Below are positions 34,439 to 41,061 of a stretch of 64,000 nt of DNA, piece after piece. The notes below the pieces were generated by a model, which saw only the letters and a program-made list of their open reading frames with translations, did not search any database and was not told where the DNA came from. This DNA comes from Mycobacterium sp. E3198 (GTDB lineage Bacteria; Actinomycetota; Actinomycetes; Mycobacteriales; Mycobacteriaceae). Every line of letters starts with the position of its first letter. Positions within the stretch are counted from its first letter, which is position 1. Position numbers and translations under genes: made by a program. Where the stretch lies: positions 1 to 64,000 of the forward strand of contig NZ_LZIS01000203.1 in the NCBI RefSeq assembly GCF_001667015.1, given 5' to 3'.

Positions 34439-34957
34439 CTACCGATCGATCATCCGCCCGGCGAGCTTGCCAGCCACCCGCCGGATCCGGTCGGAAATGT
34501 AAACCGAGAACACCGGGGTGACGATGTCCTCGCGCAGCCGGGTCAGCTTGGAGCTCTTGATGAGCCAGTGCCCTCCCACGTTCTCGTAGGTCTCGTGGTA
34601 GTGGCCGTAGCCGACCAGGCTCACCCCCGGTCCGAAGCGCACCACGTCTTGCAGGGCCCACACGCCGCGCGCCGTGGTCGCCGACGTCAGTTCGATCTCG
34701 GGCGCGTGCACCTGGTGGGCGGTCGCCTGTGCCGGGCGCCCGATGCCCCGGCGGGTGAACGCCACGAAGTCGTCGGCGCCGCGGATCAGCTTGCCGCCGG
34801 CCTCGGACGTGTCGCTCAGGAAATCGTCGGTGAACACCGACCGCCACGCCGTCCAGTCCTTAGCGTCCAGGTAGCGGCAGTAGCGGGCCTTGAGCTGCTT
34901 GATCGCCTCGATGGCCAGCAGCGCGGTGGCGCCGGCGTCGGTGGTCTGCTCCGTCAT
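34439..34957 (-). CDS. NTF2/SnoaL-like (ring-hydroxylating beta-subunit-like fold) protein
   Basis: 172 residues from ATG 34957; longer frames upstream lack family sequence. The cone-fold pattern is present: AIKQLKARYCRYLDAKDWTA, WRSVFTDDFLSDTSEAGG and YGHYHETYENVGGHWLIKSS. Family members include SnoaL cyclases, dehydratases and ketosteroid-isomerase-like enzymes; the substrate is not predictable. It pairs with the downstream SDR. Confidence 0.83.
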   Translation of the reverse strand: MTEQTTDAGATALLAIEAIKQLKARYCRYLDAKDWTAWRSVFTDDFLSDTSEAGGKLIRGADDFVAFTRRGIGRPAQATAHQVHAPEIELTSATTARGVWALQDVVRFGPGVSLVGYGHYHETYENVGGHWLIKSSKLTRLREDIVTPVFSVYISDRIRRVAGKLAGRMIDR

Positions 34958-35024
34958 TGCGGCTCGATCCTGGTCGACAGGCGGTTCCGCCGAGCATGAC
35001 ATTTCACGCCGAAACTGTAACCCG

Positions 35025-35834
35025 TCAACCTTTGAAGTAAACGATCTGATGGGTGGTGGCCAGCAGGACACCGTCTCGTGTCCACAGCTGCGCGCTCTGG
35101 TCGAAGTAGCCGCCGGAGAAGCGGTGCGCGTGTGCGGTGGCCAGGACGTAGTCGCCGCCCACGGCGTCGAGCTGGGGCCGGTCAGCAAGGAAATAGGTGG
35201 TCAGCGAGATGGTTCCCGCCGGCATGATTGCCCCGCGGCGCAGGAAGACCCGCGGGTAGAAGACGTCGGACAGGGCGGCCAGCGCCGGGTAGTCGATGGG
35301 GCGCTGCGCTTTATCGCGCGCCCACAACGTCGTCGTCGACGATGCGTCGGGTGGGCCGTCCGCGCCGGGCATCGGGCCTTCGACGAACCGCATGTCGTAG
35401 AGGTCTGCCCAGCGAACGACGTGGCCCATGCCGGTAGGTGTGATCGCCTCCGGCGGTGGCGCGCCGGGAGGGCGGGCTTCCGTGTCGGCCCAGCTCTCGC
35501 GCACGGTCGCGAACACCGCCGTCGCCGTGGCCTTGGCCTCGCCGTGTTGGCACAGCTGCACATACCAGTGCTGATTGGTGCGGTTGGTGCGCACGACGCG
35601 GAGGGACAGGTCGAAGGCGCCGTCGGCGACGGGCGCGGCGAAGTTGACCGTCAACGCCAGCGGCTCACCGATGCAATCGGGGTGCGTCTCGATGGCCCGC
35701 ACGATGACGGCCGTGGTGATTCCGCCGAAGGGGCCCACCATGTTGGCCCATTCCGGATGCGTGCTGCCCCGCCAGACCTCGGCGTCGATCGCGTCGAGTT
35801 GGACGGCGTCGTCAAACGGGTGCGTGCCGGTCAT
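35025..35834 (-). CDS. Acyl-CoA thioesterase, double hotdog (TesB-like)
   Basis: 269 residues from ATG 35834. The N-terminal hotdog half includes MVGPFGGITTAVIVRAIETH and LALTVNFAAPVADGAFDLSL. The C-terminal half includes ISLTTYFLADRPQLDAVGGD and SGGYFDQSAQLWTRDGVLLA. This is the arrangement of TesB-like type II thioesterases that hydrolyse acyl-CoA to free acid and CoA. Divergent from the MDR reductase gene across 137 bases. Confidence 0.87.
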   Translation of the reverse strand: MTGTHPFDDAVQLDAIDAEVWRGSTHPEWANMVGPFGGITTAVIVRAIETHPDCIGEPLALTVNFAAPVADGAFDLSLRVVRTNRTNQHWYVQLCQHGEAKATATAVFATVRESWADTEARPPGAPPPEAITPTGMGHVVRWADLYDMRFVEGPMPGADGPPDASSTTTLWARDKAQRPIDYPALAALSDVFYPRVFLRRGAIMPAGTISLTTYFLADRPQLDAVGGDYVLATAHAHRFSGGYFDQSAQLWTRDGVLLATTHQIVYFKG

Positions 35835-35971
35835 GCCGATTCCTTGATCGCCATAGCATCGGGCGGTAATCGCACAGCGATGCGAGTCGACGGCAGATTA
35901 CTTGTCGCCGCGCGTGGCCGCTAAATTGGGGCCTCGGCCGAGCCGCGCATACCTGAGGAGGCGGGTCTCGC

Positions 35972-36991
35972 ATGAGCATTCCGGATCGCCAGCGAGCGAT
36001 GGTGATGAACACCCCCGGTGCGCCCCTCGAGGCCGTCGACAGGCCGGTCGGGGAACCCGGTCCGGGGCAGGTGCTGGTCAGAGTGCGGGCCTCGAGCCTC
36101 AATTTCCACGACAACATCAACCTGATGGGGCTGCTCCCCGGGCCGTGGCCGCGCGTGCCGATGAGCGACGGCGCCGGGGAAGTGGTGGCGGTCGGACCCG
36201 GGGTCGACTGGCCGCGGCTCGGGGACCGGGTGATGGGGGCGTTTCACCCCCGGTGGCTCGACGGGCCGCCGACACCGGAGTCCAAACAGGAGCTGCCCGG
36301 GGACACCGAAGACGGGTGGCTGCAGCAGTACCGCGTCGCCGACGCCACGGGTCTGGTGCCCACGCCCGGCCACCTCAGCGACGTCGAAGCCGCGACGGTG
36401 CCGTGCGCCGGCGTGACGGCCTGGAGCGCCCTCAACGAAGCCCGCATCGGCGAAGGCGACGTCGTGGTCACCCAGGGAACCGGTGGCGTATCGCTGTTCA
36501 CGGTCCAGCTCGCGAAGGCGCTGGGCGCCACCGTGCTTCTGACGTCGTCGTCCGACGAGAAGCTGAAGGTCGGATCGGACCTGGGCGCAACGCATCTCGT
36601 CAACTATCGCGCGACCCCGAACTGGGAGACCGAGGTCAAGCGGCTGACCGGTGGCAGAGGCGCCGACCTGATCGTCGACCTCGGTGGGCCCGCCACCCTG
36701 GCGCATTCGGTGCATTCGGCGCGGGTGGGCGGCACGGTCGCCGTGATCGGCGTGCTGACCGGATTCGACACGGCGCCCATCTCGGTCGCGGAGGTGATGC
36801 TCAACAATCTGCGCATCGTCGGGATCACGGTGGGCAGCGTGCGCGCGCACCGACAGTTGTGCGAGACGATGTCGCGTGCGGGGATCAAGCCCCACATCAG
36901 CCATGTCTTCGACTGGGCAAAGCTCGACGAGGCGCTCGAGGTGATGCGGGCCGGCCGGCACGTCGGCAAGATCGCGATCACCATCCCCTGA
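35972..36991 (+). CDS. Zinc-independent MDR oxidoreductase (quinone-reductase-like)
   Basis: 339 residues from ATG 35972, preceded by GAGGAGG. Medium-chain reductase fold: GroES-like N-terminus (GQVLVRVRASSLNFHDN) and Rossmann domain VVTQGTGGVSLFTVQLAKAL. The zinc-binding cysteines of alcohol dehydrogenases are missing, so it is a quinone- or enoyl-reductase-like NAD(P)H enzyme. The DUF1801 gene follows after 20 bases and is probably co-transcribed. Confidence 0.9.
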   Translation: MSIPDRQRAMVMNTPGAPLEAVDRPVGEPGPGQVLVRVRASSLNFHDNINLMGLLPGPWPRVPMSDGAGEVVAVGPGVDWPRLGDRVMGAFHPRWLDGPPTPESKQELPGDTEDGWLQQYRVADATGLVPTPGHLSDVEAATVPCAGVTAWSALNEARIGEGDVVVTQGTGGVSLFTVQLAKALGATVLLTSSSDEKLKVGSDLGATHLVNYRATPNWETEVKRLTGGRGADLIVDLGGPATLAHSVHSARVGGTVAVIGVLTGFDTAPISVAEVMLNNLRIVGITVGSVRAHRQLCETMSRAGIKPHISHVFDWAKLDEALEVMRAGRHVGKIAITIP

Positions 36992-37011
36992 GGCAGAAAG
37001 GCAACGACACC

Positions 37012-37377
37012 ATGACGGACTCTCCCTCGCAGCGCATCGACGCCCGAATCAAGGAGCTGGGCGATTGGCGCGGCGAAATGCTCGCTCACATCAGAAGATT
37101 GATCAAGCAGGCCGATCCCGATGTGGTCGAGGAGTGGAAGTGGCGCGGTGTGCCGGTCTGGTATCACGACGGCATGATCTGCACCGGGGAGACGTACAAG
37201 AACGTGGTCAAGATGACATTCGCGAAGGGTGCCTCGCTGGACGACCCCTCGGGTCTTTTCAATTCCAGCCTCGACGGCAACACGCGCCGGGCCATCGACT
37301 TCCATGAGGGCGACAAGATCGACGACCAGGCGCTGACGGCACTCATCCGCGCGGCAGTGCAGCTCAACGCGCCCTAG
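37012..37377 (+). CDS. DUF1801 protein
   Basis: 121 residues from ATG 37012, with AGAAAGG upstream. Typical DUF1801 features: MLAHIRRLIKQADPDVVEEW, WRGVPVWYHDGMICTGETYK and VKMTFAKGASLDDPSGLF. This is a small soluble fold of unknown function. It follows the MDR reductase closely. Confidence 0.85.
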   Translation: MTDSPSQRIDARIKELGDWRGEMLAHIRRLIKQADPDVVEEWKWRGVPVWYHDGMICTGETYKNVVKMTFAKGASLDDPSGLFNSSLDGNTRRAIDFHEGDKIDDQALTALIRAAVQLNAP

Positions 37378-37383
37378 GCGAGG

Positions 37384-37416
37384 TGTACAGTCGCCAGGCG
37401 GTGCTGTACAGTCGCC
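37384..37416 (+). promoter_or_regulatory. Two direct repeats of TGTACAGTCGCC, 21 bp apart
   Basis: Identical 12-mers at 37384-37395 and 37405-37416 lie in the short gap upstream of the acyl-CoA dehydrogenase gene. Each contains the palindrome TGTACA. A 21-bp offset puts both on one face of the helix, as expected for tandem regulator sites (inference). Confidence 0.45.
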
Positions 37417-37464
37417 CAGCACAAGCTCGAGGAGGCCATCGGCGATGACCCGCAGGCGACTTCG

Positions 37465-38712
37465 ATGAGCGCCGAGTCGGTCGAAGGATTCCGCGCTCGG
37501 GCCAAGGCCTGGTTGGCCGAGAACCTGCCGCGGCTCGACTCCGACGACGCGATGGTCCTGGAGCGCGACGAACTGTCGTCGTGGCGGCGCGCGCGCGAAC
37601 TGCAACGCAAGTTGTACGACGGGGGATTCGCCGGCATCTGCTTTCCGCGGGAGTATGGCGGGCTGGGACTGGGCTACCAGTACAAAAAGGCGTTCGACGC
37701 CGAGGCCCTGGCCTACGAGACGCCGCTGCTCCTGAACATCCCGTCCTTCGCCATCTGCTGCGCGACGATCCTCGACATGGGCAGCGAGGAGCAGAAGCGC
37801 GCCCACATCCGGGCGGCGCTGCGCGGCGACGAGGTCCTGGTCCAGCTGCTGTCCGAGCCCAGCGGCGGGTCGGACCTCGCGGGTGTCATCACCCGCGCCG
37901 AACGCCGGGACGGGCGCTGGATCATCAACGGCGCCAAGACGTGGAGCACGTGGGCGTTCGCCGCCGACTACGGCCTGTGCCTGGCCCGAACCGACTGGGA
38001 CGCACCCAAACACAACGGCCTGACGATGTTCCTGGTCCCCCTTCGGCACCCCGGGGTGACGATCAACCGGATCCGTCAGGTCAACGGCTCGGTCGAATTC
38101 TGCGAGGAATTCTTCGACGACGTCGACGTGGGCGACGACGCCGTCGTCGGGGAACCCGGCACGGGGTGGGAGGTCGCCTCCCGACAGCTCTACCACGAAC
38201 GGCGCACCATGGGCGACGGCTCGGAATACACCAGCGGCCCAGGAATCGCTGAGGCCGAGGACATTTCGATCGACCTGATGTCGCTGGTCGACCGCTCGAA
38301 GCAGGGCGACAGCGAACGCGTCCGGGAGATGGTCGGCCGGGCGCTGGTCCACCGCGCGGTGCAGAAGCAACTCAGCGAGCACGTCTTCCACGCCGTGGTC
38401 GCCGGTTCCCTGCCGCCGGCCGCGGGGTCGATCATCAGGCTGGGCATGGCCTTGGCCCACGACGTCGAGAACGACACCGCCCACGCCGTCGCCGGCCCGG
38501 CGGCCGTCGTCGAGGACGACGCGGGGCTGCTCGACGTCGGCACGCGTTACCTGGGCCGCCAGATCGCCAGCATCGGGGGCGGCACGACGGAGATGGCGCG
38601 CAACGTGATCGGCGAGCGCGTATTGAACTTTCCCCGCGAGTACGCCGCCGACCGCGGCGTGCCGTTCAACCAGGTGCGCCGGGGCAAAGCCGCAGAGGGA
38701 GGCCAGAAGTGA
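37465..38712 (+). CDS. Acyl-CoA dehydrogenase
   Basis: 415 residues from ATG 37465. The FAD/acyl-CoA dehydrogenase fold is complete: FRARAKAWLAENLPRLDS, FPREYGGLGLGYQYKKAF, LLSEPSGGSDLAGVITRAER (substrate/FAD loop) and the C-terminal IGGGTTEMARNVIGERVLNF. It catalyses alpha,beta-dehydrogenation of an acyl-CoA in fatty acid or sterol side-chain breakdown. Its stop overlaps the next start as GTGA, so the two act together. Confidence 0.92.
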   Translation: MSAESVEGFRARAKAWLAENLPRLDSDDAMVLERDELSSWRRARELQRKLYDGGFAGICFPREYGGLGLGYQYKKAFDAEALAYETPLLLNIPSFAICCATILDMGSEEQKRAHIRAALRGDEVLVQLLSEPSGGSDLAGVITRAERRDGRWIINGAKTWSTWAFAADYGLCLARTDWDAPKHNGLTMFLVPLRHPGVTINRIRQVNGSVEFCEEFFDDVDVGDDAVVGEPGTGWEVASRQLYHERRTMGDGSEYTSGPGIAEAEDISIDLMSLVDRSKQGDSERVREMVGRALVHRAVQKQLSEHVFHAVVAGSLPPAAGSIIRLGMALAHDVENDTAHAVAGPAAVVEDDAGLLDVGTRYLGRQIASIGGGTTEMARNVIGERVLNFPREYAADRGVPFNQVRRGKAAEGGQK

Positions 38713-39581
38713 GCGACCAACTCCGTGACATCCGGGAGCTCGCGGGCGACACCGACGCCTATCGCGACGAGTTGTTCCGGCGCTGGACCGGCCTGCTCAG
38801 CTACCGCTACATCGGCCGCAACCACTCGTCGATGAACATGGGCGAATCCGACGACACCGTCACCATCCGCCGCGACATGCGCAACGAGGCGGGCGGCCTG
38901 CTGGTCGCGCCGCTGGCCATCTCGTCGCCCGAGGGATGCCAGACCGACATGGTCGCGGTCCCCAACCCGGTCATCGCGTCGGTACAGATCGTGGACCCCG
39001 GCTACGACGTCACGAGAATCGAAATCGTCGGATCCGGCATCGTGCACCAGGGCCGGACCATGGGATACGGCCGATGCAAGATCGTGGACGCCGACAATCC
39101 CGAGCGAGTGATCGCCTTCAACGAGGGACAGGGAGCGGTCATCGGTGTCCCGCCGGAAGGCCTTGGCAAGATGGACGTTTCGGGCACCGAGTTGGTGATC
39201 GAGGACTCGCCCGACCTGCCGCCGCTGTGGGCAGCCTTCGGTGCCAGCAAGCGCGACGACGGGCATTGGGTGCTGCCGGCGCTGAGCGCCGAGCTCGCCT
39301 CGCCGGACGCCGCGCTGCACATCGGACCCCAACACGTCGTCCTCGAGACCGCCGCGACCGACCTGGCCGCCGACGTTGCCGGAACCAGGAAGGTCCAGGT
39401 CATCAGCTGGCACGTCATGTTCATGTCCCGCGGCAAGGTGGGTCCCTTCCGCGTGGCAGGCACGGCGCACCTTGCCGGTGCAGGAGGCGGGCGTGTCGGG
39501 GTGCGCATGCTGCTGCACGACGAGGGAAATGCGGACAAGGCGATCACCTCCGCCGCGGCGATCTTCGACGTCGTCGACTGA
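38709..39581 (+). CDS. Hotdog-fold acyl-CoA thioesterase/dehydratase-like protein
   Basis: 290 residues from GTG 38709, coupled to the dehydrogenase. Two hotdog-like halves: DTVTIRRDMRNEAGGLLVAP with VDPGYDVTRIEIVGSGIVHQ, then LHIGPQHVVLETAATDLAAD with VQVISWHVMFMSRGKVGPFR. This architecture suggests a PaaI/MaoC-type thioesterase or enoyl-CoA hydratase acting after the dehydrogenase (inference). No clear catalytic residue set can be assigned by eye. Confidence 0.75.
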   Translation: MSDQLRDIRELAGDTDAYRDELFRRWTGLLSYRYIGRNHSSMNMGESDDTVTIRRDMRNEAGGLLVAPLAISSPEGCQTDMVAVPNPVIASVQIVDPGYDVTRIEIVGSGIVHQGRTMGYGRCKIVDADNPERVIAFNEGQGAVIGVPPEGLGKMDVSGTELVIEDSPDLPPLWAAFGASKRDDGHWVLPALSAELASPDAALHIGPQHVVLETAATDLAADVAGTRKVQVISWHVMFMSRGKVGPFRVAGTAHLAGAGGGRVGVRMLLHDEGNADKAITSAAAIFDVVD

Positions 39582-39745
39582 TTGAAATCAACCGGAAACC
39601 CAAAGCGAACGGCGGGTAAACCTTCGGGGTGCGCCGGCGGTTTCTGCTCGTCGGGCCGTTGACCAGCGCCGCATTCGCGCGAAAAAATGATTGACGTCGG
39701 ATATCATCGTCATCTGAAACCATCAACAGCAGAAACTATTGGGGA

Positions 39746-40093
39746 ATGATGAATCAACGCGGTGCGAAGAAAAAGTTGCCTGTGTGCGCGTTCGGCGCGC
39801 TGGTGGCGGTGCTGCTGGTGCCGGCGGGGGTGGCGCACGCCGACCAGACGGACCAGGACTTCACCAACTTCCTGAGCTCCCACGGCATCAACCTCGGCAA
39901 CACGGACCAGACCGTGAACATGGCTCGCGTGATGTGCCAGGACCTCAACGCCGGGTACACCCAGAAGGATGAGATCGACCAGCTGACCGGCGCGCACCGG
40001 TTGAACCAGTCGCAAGCCGAGATGTTCGTCGGCGCCGCCACCGCGGATTACTGCCCCGGAAAGCACAGCCCTACGCGGCCGAAAGGCAAGTAG
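39746..40093 (+). CDS. Secreted DUF732 protein
   Basis: 115 residues from ATG 39746 (ATG 39749 also possible). The signal peptide FGALVAVLLVPAGVAHAD has an AHA-D cleavage site. The mature part has the DUF732 pattern: FLSSHGINLGNTDQTVNMAR, VMCQDLNAGYTQKDEI and FVGAATADYCPGKH, with two cysteines that probably pair. These are small mycobacterial exported proteins of unknown role. A second DUF732 gene lies at 57422-57811. Confidence 0.88.
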   Translation: MMNQRGAKKKLPVCAFGALVAVLLVPAGVAHADQTDQDFTNFLSSHGINLGNTDQTVNMARVMCQDLNAGYTQKDEIDQLTGAHRLNQSQAEMFVGAATADYCPGKHSPTRPKGK

Positions 40094-40137
40094 CCGCCGC
40101 GAGCTGCCGGCCAAGCGGCCGCTGACGAAACCCTGGT

Positions 40138-40161
40138 CATACATCTGCGTGCATATGTATG
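40138..40161. promoter_or_regulatory. 24-bp palindrome upstream of fabG3
   Basis: Arms CATACAT (40138-40144) and ATGTATG (40155-40161) flank a centre containing TGC/GCA pairs; 10 of 12 positions pair. It sits 37-60 bases before the fabG3 start and resembles a TetR-type operator. No regulator gene is adjacent. Confidence 0.55.
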
Positions 40162-40197
40162 GTGCAACAAACCCATGGGCACGACAGGAGAAGACCA

Positions 40198-40980
40198 GTG
40201 GCAGAACGCTTGGCGGGAAAGGTCGCGCTCATCAGCGGCGGCGCGCGGGGGATGGGCGCCTCGCACGTGCGAACGCTGGTGGCCGAGGGGGCCAAGGTGG
40301 TGTTCGGCGACATCCTCGACGACGAGGGCAAGGCGGTGGCGGCCGAGGTCGGGGAGGCGTCCCGCTACGTGCACCTCGACGTCACGAAACCGGAGGACTG
40401 GGACGCGGCGGTGGCCACCGCCATCGCCGAGTACGGCGGCGTCGACGTGCTGGTGAACAATGCGGGCATCATCAACATCGGCACCCTGGAGGACTACGCG
40501 CTCTCGGAGTGGCATCGGATCCTGGACATCAATCTGACGGGCGTGTTTCTCGGCATTCGCGCGGTGGTGAAACCCATGAAGGAAGCCGGGCGGGGATCGA
40601 TCATCAACATCTCCTCGATCGAGGGCATGGCCGGAACCATCGCCTGCCACGGTTACACCGCAACCAAATTCGCGGTCCGGGGCCTGACGAAGTCGGCGGC
40701 GCTGGAGCTGGGCCCGAGCGGCATCCGGGTCAACTCGATCCATCCCGGGCTCATCAAGACGCCGATGACCGAGTGGGTCCCCGAGGACATCTTCAACACC
40801 GCGTTGGGCCGGATCGCCCAGCCCAGGGAGGTCTCGAACCTGGTCGTGTACCTGGCCAGCGACGAATCGAGTTACTCGACCGGGTCCGAGTTCGTCGTCG
40901 ACGGCGGCACGACCGCCGGCCTGGCGCACAAGGACTTCTCCGCGGTCGACGCCAGCCAGCAGCCCGAGTGGGTTACCTAG
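40198..40980 (+). CDS. fabG3: Short-chain dehydrogenase, 20-beta-hydroxysteroid dehydrogenase type
   Basis: 260 residues from GTG 40198 (AGGAG upstream), the length I recall for M. tuberculosis FabG3 (Rv2002), with the same C-terminal QPEWVT. Cofactor motif SGGARGMGASHVRTL, NNAG motif VLVNNAGIINIGTLEDYAL, catalytic Ser in IINISSIEGMAG and YTATK. Rv2002 is an NADH-dependent 20-beta-hydroxysteroid dehydrogenase (from memory). Convergent with mmpL; a hairpin lies between them. Confidence 0.92.
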   Translation: MAERLAGKVALISGGARGMGASHVRTLVAEGAKVVFGDILDDEGKAVAAEVGEASRYVHLDVTKPEDWDAAVATAIAEYGGVDVLVNNAGIINIGTLEDYALSEWHRILDINLTGVFLGIRAVVKPMKEAGRGSIINISSIEGMAGTIACHGYTATKFAVRGLTKSAALELGPSGIRVNSIHPGLIKTPMTEWVPEDIFNTALGRIAQPREVSNLVVYLASDESSYSTGSEFVVDGGTTAGLAHKDFSAVDASQQPEWVT

Positions 40981-40999
40981 CGGCAGCCACACATCGAAA

Positions 41000-41046
41000 C
41001 TGCGTCCAGCGCTAGAAAATCGGGGTTCAGCACGCGCTGTGCGCAG
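41000..41046. terminator. Imperfect hairpin between convergent fabG3 and mmpL
   Basis: CTGCGTCCAGCGC (41000-41012) pairs with GCGCTGTGCGCAG (41034-41046), 11 of 13 positions. It fills the 80-base convergent gap. No U-run. Confidence 0.5.
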
Positions 41047-41061
41047 GCTCGGCGCAGCGGG

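Noticed and set aside
39680..39712. Palindrome-like TGACG...CGTCA before the first DUF732 gene
   Set aside because: Only the outer five bases and one inner base pair; too weak for a distinct operator call.
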